The notes: generated by a model not told the origin, from the sequence alone. Shown: positions 21,030 to 33,529, counted from the stretch's first letter. The stretch: DNA of 64,000 bases from Agrypnia vestita (GCA_016648135.1 JADDOH010004230.1:124001-188000), one strand, 5' to 3'. Numbers and translations: made by a program.

Positions 21030-21345
21030 CTGGTGGACAACGAGAAGTGCCAGCATAAGACACACACTCGGCACGGAGCCCCTACTCCTACATGTAAAGA
21101 AATCACAAATAAGGTGGCTTGGACATGTGCTAAGTGCTGAGAGAAGAATGAGTACCAAGAATTATCTTCTTGGCGACCCCGGAAGGAAGGCGATCATTGG
21201 GTCGCCCCAGATTAAGCTGGGAGAAATAACAAAAGTATGCGAAATCAAGATGGGTCCTGACTGGTTAATACATACAGAAGTCAGGGTAATCTGAAAACAC
21301 TTTGTCGAGTATTTGGGTCCCCCATCCTACTGAGGCAAAGATATG
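21030..21345 (+). mobile_element. RTE-like LINE C-terminal fragment
   Basis: Plus strand reads HTLGTEPLLLHVKKSQIRWL, then GHVLSAERRMS, then a GDPGRKAIIGSPQIKLGEI stretch. SQIRWLGHVL followed by a glycine/arginine-rich segment is the typical end of insect RTE-clade proteins. Short and 5' truncated. Confidence 0.6.
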
Positions 21346-22613
21346 AAAATGATGACAAATAATATTATATATATATATTTTTTTTAAATCATAATCATAG
21401 ATCTAAGATAACGAGTGTTTAATGTGGACTATAATTGTATTTATTTTAATTCATAGATGTAAAATAAGATGACGTTTGTTTAACATAATGTGGCAATTTG
21501 TGTAAATTAAATTAAAACTTTGCCATTTGTTTCATCCAACGACTCCGAGTCGACTCGAAAATCTATTCTAGCTTTATGCTAATAATTTACCATTAACGGA
21601 TTAGCCAGAAAACATTAAAAAACAAAGTACGTATCTTTTTCTCACCGTGCATGGCGCATAAGGATTTTTTTTTTTTACTATTTTTATGAAATAATTATTG
21701 TTTCACGGTAATTCATATTAAATCTATCGGACACGGCTATATGTAGCAGAGATGGCGAACCTATGACACGCGTGAAAATATTTGATTTGAAAAACATATT
21801 CAATCTGGGAAAATTTTATTAAAATTCAAAATTTCTCTCATCGCCCGAGCTTTGTGAACCCCTACTACTGCGTAAATAAGATATAACATAATATAAATAG
21901 ATTTTTGACTAGTAGAGAGTTACATGAAGTAACAGTGGTTTATTCTATTGTGTTTGTCGTGCGCAGATTACGTAATTTGAAAAATTGTTATTAATATAAC
22001 TTTATTACAGTTAACTTACTTTTATTATTATCTCTTAAGTTACTTTAACACTGTTAAAGTTATATTGTTATTAATATAACTTTAACTGTGAATAAAAAGA
22101 AATAATCTAGTATTGGACAAAGAGAGACTGGATGTTTGGCAGCTTAGTGTGTAGGTGTTTGGGAATATGATACCCACCCGTCCAAAAGCATCTTCTCGTG
22201 TCGTCATGTGGCGTGTAATGTGTGAGTGGCGTGTGTTATGTGTGAGATGATTTAGCAGAGGCTGGATGAGTGAATCAGGATTTGGTTACAGGGGGCAAAT
22301 TATACTCATGGTTAGCTGTGGTATTTTACTACGACGGTCGGCGATAGAGTCAATGTACTTAAAAGCGGCCGGCTCATGGTTGGCCACAGCTCCTGATTGG
22401 TGGTAGCCGGTTCGGTGCGTGCGGCTAGGGTCGCGACGGCTCTGGACCACCACCAATTCCTAATCCTGATAAATGTAATCATTCCTAATCGTGATATAAT
22501 TACAGTGGAATCCACTGATTATGATCACCGTGGGACTTGTAGCTTTTAATAACAATAACTGTCTAATAACACTAAGCAGACGATAGAAAAACTATTATTT
22601 TATTTTGTGAGAT

Positions 22614-22640
22614 ATATATATATATATATATGTGTGTGTT
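22614..22640. repeat. (TA)n(TG)n microsatellite
   Basis: Pure dinucleotide tract, TA followed by TG. Confidence 0.95.
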
Positions 22641-22929
22641 CAAAAAAATAGTTTTTGCTTTTATTTTACCTTTTGCCTTTTATTTCATAGTCATCTGAAC
22701 AGTAATTTATTACTCAGTGAAATACCGTTTTCCAGCTGAAGAAGAGCAGGATGAAAAGTGCACAATTTATAGATAATTTGTATGCTCGGCAGTATTATTA
22801 ATTTCACGCTATCTTGTTGAAAGTGCAAATCTCTCGATTATACCATCAAGCTATTTTTATTTATTTATTCACATATTTAATTTTTATTTATTACATATGT
22901 TATATAAATTTTGTTTTTGTTTTCTCTTC

Positions 22930-23840
22930 TTGGGTTTCAATCCGTGGGATTGGTTTGCAGCAAAGCACATCTCCTTCTCCATTCCGCTCGGTCTCCGGCG
23001 ATGCTCTTCAGCTCTGTGTAGGAGGCACAATTCATATCTTGGCACAATTGTTAGGATTTGTTCTGCGTACTGCCAGGGTTTTCGAGAATACCCGCGTACT
23101 GAGAACTCTTTACAACTCCTTGGTGCGGAGTAGACTCGAGAGTGGCTCGATGATCTGGGGGCCACATGAGAGCAAGTACTCTCTTATGGTGGAGAAAGTC
23201 CAAAAGAAGTTTCTGAGATATCTCTACATGAGAGAGTACGGGCATTATCCTTGGCTTTACCCAACCGAGTTTCTCCAGGGTATGCTTGGCTACAATAGTT
23301 TAGAGACTAGAAGGAATGTGTATTTGATTACACACTTTTATCGATTGTTGCGCGGTATGATCGACAATACTGAAATTATGCAGAGCATTGGTTTGTATGT
23401 TCCTGATAATTACATTAGACATCGTCAGCATAGATTGTTTCACATTTCAATATACAGGACCAACCTGCCGATGGTTATGCCTGTTGGAAGAGCCACAGCT
23501 ATGCTGAACAAGATCGCTTTGGATATTGATATATTCCATGTGTCTGAGGGGGTTTTCCGAAGCAGGATTCTCCTACACCTTTGACCAGATTATACAGGTC
23601 ACTTCTAATTGTTTAATAATAAATTAGTATTTTAATACACAATATGTATATGTGTGTGTATGTATGTATGTATATGTATATGTGTATGTATGTATACATA
23701 TGTGTTTATGTATATGTGTATATGGATGTGTATGTATATGTGTATATGTATATTTTTAGATGTAAGTTAATAATATGTATGCTTTGAACAGAATGTTTGT
23801 AATGTACATATTATGTAATAAATAAAAATTGAAAAATTGA
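22930..23840 (+). mobile_element. Jockey/CR1-type LINE, 3' part with long C-terminal ORF
   Basis: The open frame ending at 23584 reads LGFVLRTARVFENTRVL, LYNSLVRSRLESGSMIWGP, VEKVQKKFLRYLY and on to PVGRATAML. LY.SLVRS.LE..S.IW.P followed by ..VQ.KFLR is the segment after the catalytic palm in Jockey/CR1-clade reverse transcriptases. The catalytic motifs are absent, so the copy is 5' truncated, and other frames carry homologous peptide before 23040 (a frameshift). The 3'UTR holds a TATG-rich microsatellite (23640-23757) and ends in repeats of AAAATTG. Confidence 0.8.
23640..23757. repeat. Imperfect (TATG)n microsatellite
   Basis: About 118 bp of TATG, TGTA and TA units in the 3'UTR of the LINE. 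Confidence 0.95.
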
Positions 23841-23869
23841 AAATTGAAAATTGAAAAAATTGCACAAGA

Positions 23870-24260
23870 TATTCACGGCGAGGGCGCCCTCAGGCAATCT
23901 TTCCCTCTACCATTCCCTCCAGTATAGCTTTTAGCAGATTTTCATGGCGTAAAATATGCCCCATTCATTTTGCACGCCTTTCCGAGATGGTATTCATCAT
24001 GTGCCTGTTTTCAACGATCCTTCTGAGAGCCTCTTAATTCGTTATGTGGTCTCTCCAGGAAATTCTTAGGGCACATCTGTAGGTCCACATATCGAAGGCT
24101 TCTAATCGTTTTTTTTCTCTGTCGCCAATGCACCATGTCTCACATTCATACAGCAAAATACTCCACAGTTTTTATTAATTGCTTGCGGAGCTTTGGGTTA
24201 ATATTGTTGGATTCAAAATCTTTGCTTTACTCTCCCTAAAATGAGTTAATCGCTCGTATC
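23870..24260 (-). mobile_element. RTE-type LINE fragment, decayed
   Basis: Minus strand, with stops: KLRKQLIKTVEYFAV, ECETWCIGDREKKRLEAFDM, WTYRCALRISWRDHITN, then RRIVENRHMMNTI and GHILRHENLLKAILEGM. The order KRLEAFDMW..R..LRISW.DH.TN..........GH..RH is diagnostic of this LINE group. At least three stops: a pseudogene. Related copies: 38580-38960 and 48060-48500. Confidence 0.8.
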
Positions 24261-24269
24261 AATTGTCTT

Positions 24270-25680
24270 TTTAACACGTCTTGTAAATGTTATTGTAAAC
24301 GGTATTACATTTTATTAGTGTAAATACGGAATACTTGAAACATGAAAATGATGCACTCCATTGTTGTCAAAAATTGAGCTAATTTTTTTTATTTAACCAT
24401 TAAAAAACTCACGTGATTGGCTTTATAATGCAAATTATCTTATTTCATTTCCCTGAATTGCGTAAATTTTTTTTAGAGCTGAGGCCACATATTTTTTGAC
24501 GCCTTGTGAAGTTTTGCCATCTCTAGATTGCGTAATTTTATTTCTGTTGTTTAGTTTTTGCTGATAATTCCGAATATTTTATATTAATTACGCTGTCAAT
24601 ACTAGTCAAAGAGCAAATTATTATTTATCTTTTCGTTTTATCTGTTAATAATTAAATCTGTAATTACAATATTCCTATGAACCGTTTCTTTTTTCGTTGC
24701 AGTTAGTATTCCGTGAATTGGTTTTTTAATTCTAGTTTTGGGTAACAAAGCATGATATTAAAGCATCAAAAGCGTATTTTTTAAAAATATATTTAAAAAA
24801 TTATAGCCATGTAAATACTGTTATTTTAGTATAGTTTTATCGTCACAATACTAGCTTTATAAGGGTTGGAAACATATAATGTATACATATAAATATTCAG
24901 AATCTATTGAAAAATAATTTTTCGGCCGCGCTTGTCAATTAATGCTTGTAATTTCTTAATTATTGAAAATATTGTTCACTTTATTACTTTTATATAAATA
25001 AAGGTTTTTCTGAGATATCTTTAAAAAAAAATTGTATATTCTACACATTCTGATATAAATTAATAATAAAAACCCACATTTCGAATAAATACGCTGAAAC
25101 ATACATTCGCAGTTAAAATCCAGCGACCACTATAAAAAGCATTAATTTTTCTCATTTAAAAAGGATAGGTACTAACAATCACAAATCATCATGGCTGTGT
25201 AGTATTTCCCATCATAGTATGCTAAAGGTTCAGTTCAATTTGTGTGGTCTCTTTCTTTCATACATATTTATAATCCTTAGAATTGATATTATAATTAATT
25301 TGATTTATTTTATCGCATACCTTGAGGCGTAAAGATTTATTACGCTCACTGGTCTATCATGCACGATGATTTTATTGTACCGTGAATTAATTATTCTCCT
25401 TATTGAACAATGGATAAATTATTATAAATTTAATATATTGCTAACAAATAATATTGGAATCCTCTAACATAAAAATTCACAAGTCTGACTGCTTACTTAA
25501 TACGGCGAACATTTTTTAGGTAATAGAATGATATTCATTTTATCCCTAAATCTGTATCATATGGAGATTATAATATGTAATATATGCGGTGACATTATTG
25601 TTATTAAAATGCCAATACAAAACGCTTTTCTACTTACGAACTTTCAAAGATACGAACAAACACAAACGTAAATATTTCTA
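24270..25680. other. AT-rich intergenic DNA, nothing recognised
   Basis: No ORF of note and no repeat terminus found by eye. Confidence 0.5.
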
Positions 25681-25689
25681 AATAAGAAA

Positions 25690-25960
25690 AATTATACATG
25701 TCTATTTATATGGGAAAGTATATAACTTTGAAAGTCTTTATTGTCTGCTTACGGTCTGTCTTAAGGTTGGCTTTACTGATTCCACCAAGACCAACAAAAC
25801 ACCTATCAAGTTGTATATATGTTATTTATGTACCTGCCTCATTTTATATTTTTGATACAACTGCGCTAACGCCATATATGGTTAAAAATTTATATTATTA
25901 TTCCTCTATGGACGCAATCCAGTATTGTGTTATTAGAAAATGCTAAAAAAATAATATTGT
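25690..25960 (+). mobile_element. MITE family 1, diverged copy without clear termini
   Basis: Contains TCTATTTATATGGGA, GAAAGTCTTTATTG, TAAGGTTGGCTT and a homologous ATTCCACC stretch, in the same order as the family, but the terminal CTCACAGAGACG is lost. The ORF at 25698-25946 is a by-product. Confidence 0.5.
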
Positions 25961-26039
25961 AAATATTTTTTATTTTATAGGAAGGTCCTCCTAATTTTCT
26001 TTGTCGGTTGTCAATCAGTACCATATTTAAGCAGAATTT

Positions 26040-26420
26040 CGTGATTTCTTAAGTCCAGCGTGTTTAAAGGCGGCCTGTCGGCCTACTGATCCCCTTCGGG
26101 ACCGCTGGATGACTGCATTCATCCAGCAATTCCATCCCCCGAGTGATGTGACCTGCCCATTGTCATTTCATTGGCGCATTAAAATATATCACTAACTCTT
26201 GTCTGCTTTCTTATCAACTCGTTTCTTTTAGTGTGATGCCCAAAATGTTATACGTCTTTCTACGCCTCATTGCGATGTTTTTGGAGCTCTGTTTTGTTGA
26301 AAGACACCTCAGTTACAGCAATCTAGCCCCTTCTTCCTGAAGTGAACCATTGGTTGCAGACTTTACTATATCTGTCCACTATCAGGTGTCCTTCCGTGTA
26401 CAAGGAGATTGAAAATGCCC
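26040..26420 (-). mobile_element. RTE-type LINE C-terminal remnant
   Basis: Minus strand, in two frames: ELIRKQTRVSDIF, then an analogue of the W.GH..R segment, then SRRGSVGRP. This is the .R..TRV.DI.....K..W.GH...........GRP order of RTE proteins, heavily broken. Confidence 0.55.
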
Positions 26421-26429
26421 GCATAATAA

Positions 26430-28100
26430 AATGAATGGAATTAAAAATAAATAATTAATTTCCGAACATATAAAATATGTATTCGCGAATACGTTACTGC
26501 TTTCATACTTTGTTTATTTCACTTTTCTCTTGATTTATTGCTTTTATTACTATTTTCATACTTTGTTTATTGCTTATATATAAATAGATTACTTGTCTAA
26601 GACCACTAATGAGTTTAACACTACACAACTAGTTTCGACAACTACCGATGTTGTCATCAACGGGTGCTGATATCAACTGTTTATTGCTGTTGTCATACTT
26701 TGTTTATTTCACTTTTCTCTTGTTTTATTGCTTATATAATTGGTTAGATTAGCGTTTAAGATCTGAAATTACATTGATATATTGAGTCGTTCATTATTGA
26801 GCTCCAGTATAATATTTCAAGATTGTTTCTTTGATTTATTGTACTGTGAACGTGTGTATACTCTAAATAAATCAATAAATAAATACAATAAATACGAATC
26901 ATGCTCGAGGCCTTGATTATTTTACTTTAATACTCGATATTAATAACATGGATGTTAGTATATCGTTTTACAAAAATAAGTTAGAAATATTAAAAAACAA
27001 ATAAATCAAAAGAAAATTTGAAGATCTGCTTTTATATGCTTTCTTTGCTTACATTCGTGATTTTTTTTAATATCACCCATGCGGTGTCCAAATATAAAAC
27101 ACGTTGTATTAAATTATAGAAAGGAATTTTTTTCAGTTGTTTCTGCGGCTCTTGCTTCTGAGTGACGTCATTATGATTGTAATCGAAATAATGACCAAAT
27201 CATGTCGAAAATCATTTAACAATCTATAGTCATTCACTTAACGTGTTGAAATTTTCAGAGCTCTAGCTGGTCGGAACGTTGGGAAAAAATTACAAAAATT
27301 CCACCACAACAAACAACAGAAAAAGGGAGTTAAATAAAAGCATGTTAAAATACATACTTTGAGGTCATTTTCTTCAACTGTTGACTTTTCTCTCAAAGTG
27401 TAAAGAATATTTTCTATTCAAAAATGAATGACGATGACTCCCTGGTGATTTAACTCTAGCTACGAGACTGAAAATTTTGAATTTTTTTTTCTAGACAAGA
27501 TAGATAGATACAAGTAGGTGCCACATATTATGGTTTCTGTTTATTGCAATACATTTTAAATTACGAAAATATTGATAAAGAAATGTTGATGTGCCATTGA
27601 TGATGGAGATGTTAATATCACTTTAAAGAAACAAATAATTACGTTATTATTTGTAAAAGTTCTTCCTTCTTTTGTAAATTTTATCTAGTCAAGTTTGTAC
27701 GGATTTGAACTTCCGCATCAGTCTCTGTGATCCGTATAGTATTCGAGTATTTGGATAATTAACAAAATTATTGTATATTCCCAATATTCACATTCAGGGG
27801 TAATATTCACAATACGAATATTTGGAACATCATCCCTAGTATCTCCGCCCTTCAATCTTTTTCAAGTCCCGAACATAACATCACCTGGCTTCGTTCTTGA
27901 TCCGCTAGATGTCGCCCATAGGCACTGTCCATAGACAATTAAATACTGTTGAATCTTGCAGCTCCATTTGTGATGAGACGTATCGTCTAAAATCTCATGG
28001 GATCCATAGCATAGCATCAGAACATATTATATGAAAAGGTAGTTCGAGTAGGTATTTAGAAAGATGCAATAAAAATATATTTTGAATGTTTAACAGATTG
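26430..28100. other. AT-rich intergenic DNA upstream of the gene D 3' end
   Basis: A direct duplication of CATACTTTGTTTATTTCACTTTTCTCTTG-like sequence occurs near 26502 and 26697, and GTTTCGACAACTACCGATGT near 26631 resembles Penelope-like 3' motifs. No gene seen. Confidence 0.45.
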
Positions 28101-28111
28101 AAATCAGTATC

Positions 28112-28326
28112 TTTATTCAACACAAGCAAGCAAATTCAAAGTAAAAAAAACAAAATGGCAACATTAAAATTAATATCACAAAATTTCACATTTTGATAAG
28201 GACGTCTCTAGCGTTAATTGACACGAGTCACGTGGTAGCGTGCCGGTGAAGCGGGAAGCTGCGATGACTACTGAGATGAACTCATTGATCTCTACCGGAG
28301 ACTGGCTCAAGGTTCTCTAGTGGTGT
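28112..28326 (-). other. Terminal exon and 3'UTR of gene D
   Basis: Acceptor CTTCCAG ends at 28327; the exon starts ACACCACTAGAGAACC, with ten coding bases. AATAAA at 28117-28112. The beginning matches gene C, while the 3'UTRs diverge soon after the stop. Confidence 0.85.
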
Positions 28327-31300
28327 CTGGAAGAAAAGAAACACAACATTAGTCAAAAAAATTGCCAAAAAGCCACGAAAATCTCCTCCTACGGTGGTAC
28401 AGTGGACCCATAATATTCGTCCAGTTTTTTCGATGAAATTGTTACTTGATATTCGCCGAAAAAGCTGATATTCGTCCCGAGGAAGACGAGGAAAAGGAAC
28501 GTAATGTCCCAGTTCCAACTACTGAAATTAATGAACGGCTGTCCACTTGAGACAAATTGCAGAATTTCGCCAAGAAATAGCACAGAAATAAATTCCTTTG
28601 AGGACGATGTATTTAGATATTTTAGAAAAATTACACAACAAACGATATTTGCGTTATCATTGAAGGATTTGGTGATTTGGTATTTTAATTAAAAATATAA
28701 TTTTTATTTAAACCTTGTTCTACGCATACCTACATAATACATGAGCTATTTATACTACTATAGTTTCGAATGGAGTAGTCCCTCTCATCAACAGGTATAG
28801 TTATTAACCAACTTAAATACAAAATATTATCAGGCCGGGTGGTGGGAGGGTTTTTTATAATTATTTAATGCTATTATATATTATTAAATTCATTAATTGT
28901 AATTAATGATTAGATGAACTGCTCTCGAAACTATACTAGTAATAAATAGCTCAAATATTATGTTTAGTACAAAATTTAAATAAAAATTATATTTTAAACT
29001 AGCTGTTCGTACCCGGCGTTATTCGGGTTGAGGATTTAGTTAAAAATAAGATTATGAGGGGAAACAAAGTTTCCATTGTTTTGCAAAGCCTCTAAAAAAC
29101 ATGTTTCCATGTTATCTAAGCTGGGATGGATGAGATGTCCACGCGGGGAAATGTGGTCTACGTTTACCTCCACCAGGATCCTCAGGATATGTATGCATAA
29201 TTCGGTAGGACACTACAGATTTGCATTGAAAATATATCGGGGGAGAGGAGGGGGTAAAGGGGGAGGCTGAAAATGTCACCTATGTTACCCGACGGGTCTT
29301 AAAATTTTTATTTATATAAAAAATAGTATGTATATTAAAACAAAATAGCTATATAAAAACATCATCGTATTTGAACGTTGTGCCAAAATTTCAAAGCAAT
29401 CGGTGAAGAACTTTAATAGATTAGCGATTTTGTACAAACGAACATCTGTATTATTATTTATTTTATTTATATATTACAAGTAGAATAATAAAATTTGAGT
29501 TAAGCTGGTGAACTATCAGAACAGCAAACATTGATTGTTAGTACCTAACTGGCGTCGTAATGGAAGGCGGCCCCCCTACTAAACAATGACCTAACATGTT
29601 ATACTCGTATTACGCTACGTAGTCATGTTAGTAAGGTATGTGTGTACCTGCAAAAATCTTTCGGTTCTTTGGAAAGTTCTTGCATTTGCGATTTGCGAGA
29701 CACTAAAAATCCGCCAGAGCGCAAACTGTTTACACACAGGTAGGCATAACAAGAGCTAGTCCACAATACTTTACAGGTAATTATATTAACAATAATATTC
29801 TAATATCGATAGATAAGGAGATATGTGATTTCATTTTTTTTACGATGGTCTATGAAGTAAATTATAAGGAATACATTTTTTTTCTTTTTAAAATAAGTCA
29901 AGTAAAATTAATCAAACCCCTTTAAAGGCAGAAATTGGAAGCAGAATTTGTTTCGGACTTTTGTCTGTTAACTATTGATAAAATAATTGTAGCTTGTACA
30001 TTTTTGAATCATAATTAAGGTAGAAATATACCTGTTTAGTATAATGAACCAGTTATATTACACCATGTATATACAAATACATAAATAAATATTTAAAACA
30101 TAAAACGTACGTCTAGTTGTTTGTATCAACGAGTACAAATAATCGAATTATCTTTGTACCTGGGATCAGAATTGATTGACTGTTACATGGGAGATCATAT
30201 TACTATATCAATTTTGGTAAAAAATAATAGGAGAAACTCACCCGCCGTATCCGCCGCTACCTCCAAATGATGAAGAGGAAGCGGAGGCTGATGCTTGCGA
30301 ATGGGAGCCTCCTCCTCCGTAGCCTCCGCCTCCGTGAAGTCCGCCTCCTTGCTGGCCGCCACCGCCAAACTGGCCGCTTCCACCCCCGTTATGTCCGCCG
30401 CCGCCCCCGAATTGGCCGCCGCCGCCGCCGCCGTTGAATCCCGAGCCGCCCCCTCCGTGTAGGCCGCTGCTGCCGCCGCCTCCGTGCAGGCCGCCGCTGC
30501 CGCCACCTCCGTGCAGGCCGCCGCTGCCGCCGCTGCCGCCGCCCCCGTTGAATCCGGATCCGCTCCCACCGTGCAGGCCGCCCCCGAGCCCAGCGCCGCC
30601 GCCGCCGAAGCCGCCGTGGCCGCCGCCTCCCTTGTTGAAGCCTGCGCCGCCGCTCAGCCCGCTTCCTTGTCCACCGTGGCTGCCTCCGAAGTCGCTGCCG
30701 TGTCCGCCCCCTCCGTAGCCGCCCCCTCCTCCTCCGCCACCCCCACCCCCTCCTCCGTAGCCCCTAGCTACCCTCCTGATAGGTGCGTACTCTGCATCTT
30801 TAAAAATTACACAAAATCAGTTTTTTGTACTTTAAACAGTTAAAAATAAAACATTTCTAGTGCGGATTTATTTCCATTTTACAATTTTTTAATACAATTT
30901 AAAATATTTATAATAAACATACAGTATTGACGTATTGACAACATAAATTGTCAATACGTGTTGTCTAAAATTTTGAAATAATCTTCCGATACTAACAGAA
31001 AAATTTTAATATGCAAGATAACAATCACAAAACAGAAAGTTGTCTAAATATACTTGATTTATGCTACTATGCGGCAGGGGGCGACGAATAGGAGGAAGTT
31101 ATTTATGTAGGGTTAATAATATTAATAGATTCCGGTAGATTTCATGTACGAGTATATTATAGAAAATAAAAAGACATTTCTATTAGATTAAATGTAGGGA
31201 CATTCAGAAAGCGCTATATTTCACATGCACACAATAAAGAGAGTTGATCAAACGTAAATTGATTCTAGCATGAGAATGTTCTTAGGTTTTCACGGCCACT

Positions 31301-33476
31301 CAGAATCTTCAAGTTTGTGTTTACTGGGGTATTATGCCGTGTTGTTACGACCTTTCGGGCCGACGTTTCGGATCCCATTGCAGGGTCCATCATCAGGGCT
31401 GATGTGTTGTCTTGAATGTTGGTGTTGTGGTTAAGTATCGGCTTGCAATACCGTGCCGAAGTCATGATGTGTTTGTATTGTGTTGTATGTATGATTCATC
31501 TGTTGTCTGATCACTATCTCTGCGGAGTCTGCGACGAGAATGACTTTGAAGCGCCGGATACCAAGATGTTTTCAATTTGAGACCATCATCTCTATTAATG
31601 TTTATCGGATGCTTGTAGATTTCTAGTGCTTCCTTGATAAGACGCGCATGGTGACTCTTAGGCTTTCCAAGGATTTTCGGTTCGAATGCAAAATGATGGC
31701 CGGTATCCAGAAAATGCTCAGCCAGTGCTGATTTTTCTGGGTGACCGAGTTTGCATGCCCGTTTGTGCTCGTTGACCCTTTTGGAAATGGTACGCGCCGT
31801 TTGCCCCACGTATACTTTATCGCAGTCATATAATAGCAGTATTTTATTTTAACAGTAGCTTTATCGCAGTCACATATAATTTAAAATATGTTTTAATTTA
31901 AGTTTGTAATACACACACAATGTGAATTATTAATTACTACCATAGTTTCGAGAGGAGCAGTCCCTCTCATCATCATGTATAGATAACAACTAAATTAAAT
32001 ACAAAATTTATCAATCTAATCGGGTGGGTCAGGGAAGCGCGCGATGGGGAGGAGTATATTTTTGGCAAAAAGCTCTAGAATTGGTGAAGTGGACTAAAAC
32101 TGATATAATTTATAAGTGTTTTTTTAGAATTAATTTTTTTCAGGATTTCAATGGTTTCCAAACTATTCATTATCCATCCTCTATGAAGAACTGATTGGAG
32201 TAGTTTCAATTTGTAACTATCGGAAGAATGATTAGTGTTAATTATACTGTGTGTGTACTCATATTGTATGTGTATTACAAAGTTAAAATAAAACATATTT
32301 TAAAAGTTTCTATCGACGTTTATATGACATATAAACAGATGTTTCTACAGAGTACGTAAGTATTAAACTTTACTCGTATTATTCATTAATTTAATTTCAT
32401 CCCTGGATAAGCAACCGTAAATGCTTCTATTGGCAAGTATTTCTTATTACATTTTACATATTACTTATGGATACAAAATTAAATGACAGTACTTCTTTCG
32501 TTTTCGCGTGATTAGGGCTTACGGATGGAATGTTTTAAAAAAAAAAATTCTCTCTTTTGTGTGTCTTCCATAGTAAAATATAATTTGGTAAAAAGATGAT
32601 TCGGTGAATGAAGAGTAGTCATTCAATCATAAAATTCTACACACAATTATAATTATTATTTTCAAATATAATATTTATATTAATAAAAAGAAAACGATTT
32701 ATATATAGCCACTATTTATAGATTAATCCTCTTGTTTCGGGGCCATATCATCAGATCCCTTCATCAGAATACAACTTATACATTGTATCGTGGTGAAGGG
32801 ACTATTGACCCCAAAACATGTAGATTATATAATGAACTAACTGTTCGTACCCAGCGTTGCACGGGTTAAGGATAAATTTGAAAATAAATTTGTGAGGATA
32901 AACAAAGGTTCGATTCGAACGGTATAGATTTGCATCGAAAATATATCAGGGGGAGAGGAAGGGGTAAAAGAATAGGGGGAAATGTCGGCTATGTTACCCG
33001 CCCGGTCCCAAAGCATAAGTATGCAAAGTTTGAATCGAATCGGACGAACGGTATAGATTTGTATAGAGAACAGACAGACAGACATTGAGTTTTATAGGTA
33101 TAGATAGTGGTTTTATACTGTAATTTATTTTTATTCATATAAATAATGTTACCAAAAAGCTATTTTGATATTATTAATGAAGATAAATATTAATAATTGT
33201 GAGTTGATGCAAAAATTGTAAACTCCATAAAAACTCTGTTAAATTCGAACCCTTTTTGGAACTCCCCAGTAATAGTTGAATAGGAGTAAAAAGGTTTGAA
33301 TGTCGAACTGGCAATGGCCATCAAACGTGTACCACACGAGCGTATCTAGAGGTGGAGAGATGGTGTGAGATGGTGTGAGGTGGTGTGAGGTGGGTGGGTG
33401 CAGGCTCACCTGAGTCGGAGCGGGGCAGGCAGGCCACCAGGGGGACCAGCGCCGCCAGCACAAGGAAGAACTTCAT
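28317..33476 (-). CDS. Gene D: secreted glycine-rich protein with RVARGYGG motif and GHH end
   Basis: Exons 33476-33410 (22 codons plus 1 nt), 30797-30242 and 28326-28317 on the minus strand; 210 aa. Exon 1 is a signal peptide (MKFFLVLAALVPLVAC), then LPRSDS. Exon 2 follows TTTTTAAAG and starts DAEYAPIRRVARGYGG; R-V-A-R at 31-34 is a furin-type site. The body has a 12-Gly run, then units such as GGLHGGGGSG, SGFNGGGG, GHGGFGGGG and GQFGGGG, and ends SHSQASASASSSS (187-199), FGGSGGYGG. The whole exon stays open in this frame through 184 codons with no stop, although it holds no internal ATG and so no long ATG-started ORF shows. The phase-2 donor GG|GTGAGT joins to A CAC CAC TAG. Gly/His/Ser composition also fits holotricin-like antimicrobial peptides; a cuticle or glue protein is equally likely. 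Confidence 0.9.
28730..28990. repeat. Dispersed repeat with GTAGTCCCTCTCATCA motif, copy 1
   Basis: CTACTATAGTTTCGAATGG, AGTAGTCCCTCTCATCA and GGCCGGGTGGTGGGAGGG are shared with 31925-32040 (CCATAGTTTCGAGAGG, AGCAGTCCCTCTCATCA, CGGGTGGGTCAGGG). Inside intron 2 of gene D. The TTTCG..CTCTCATCA layout recalls Penelope-like 3' ends. Confidence 0.5.
29000..29460 (+). repeat. RTE/SINE-type 3' repeat beginning ACTAGCTGTTCGTACCC
   Basis: Starts ACTAGCTGTTCGTACCCGG and runs through GGGGGAGAGGAGGGGGTAAA and TGTTACCCGACGGGTC. It matches 32841-33110, which ends in CAGACAGACAGACATTGAG. Such ACTAGCTGT..CCCGGCGTT tails are typical of insect RTE-related elements. In intron 2 of gene D. Confidence 0.65.
31265..31840 (-). 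mobile_element. Penelope-like element: GIY-YIG endonuclease domain and 3' end
   Basis: Minus strand: DCDKVYVGQTARTISKRV, NEHKRACKLGHPEKSALAEH, FLDTGHHFAFEPKIL and on through EALEIYKHPININRDDG to SWYPAL. VYVGQT.R....R..EH followed by SA.AEH.LDTGH and EA.EI..HP.N.NRDDG is the GIY-YIG nuclease domain at the C terminus of Penelope-like retroelements. The reverse transcriptase part is missing (5' truncated at about 31840, where TTTATCGCAGTCA(CA)TATAAT is duplicated). The 3' part carries ctgatgatggaccctgcaat and gaaacgtcggcc as in other copies. Lies in intron 1 of gene D. Confidence 0.85.
31925..32300. repeat. Dispersed repeat with GCAGTCCCTCTCATCA motif, copy 2
   Basis: Same motif order as 28730-28990. 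Beyond about 32050 the sequence is no longer clearly alignable. Confidence 0.45.
32841..33110 (+). repeat. RTE/SINE-type 3' repeat, copy 2
   Basis: TAACTGTTCGTACCCAGCGTT start, GGGGGAGAGGAAGGGG middle, CGAATCGGACGAACGGTATA and CAGACAGACAGACATTGAG end followed by TATAGGTATAGAT. The CAGACAGACA..TATATAGAT end is typical of RTE-type tails. In intron 1 of gene D. Confidence 0.65.
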
Positions 33477-33529
33477 GTCGGGATGTCTGCAGATGCTGCT
33501 GCCGCTGCCTGCTGCTGCTCACGCTCGAC

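Noticed and set aside
22814..22930. N-terminal 40 residues of the 256-codon ORF as a membrane protein
   Set aside because: The hydrophobic start is AT-rich flank that happens to be in frame with the LINE C terminus.
30434..30843. Plus-strand Pro- and Ala-rich ORFs and a minus-strand Ala-rich ORF (30195-30569)
   Set aside because: Other frames of the glycine exon of gene D. The Gly frame has the acceptor, the conserved RVARGYGG and ASASSSS blocks and the donor.
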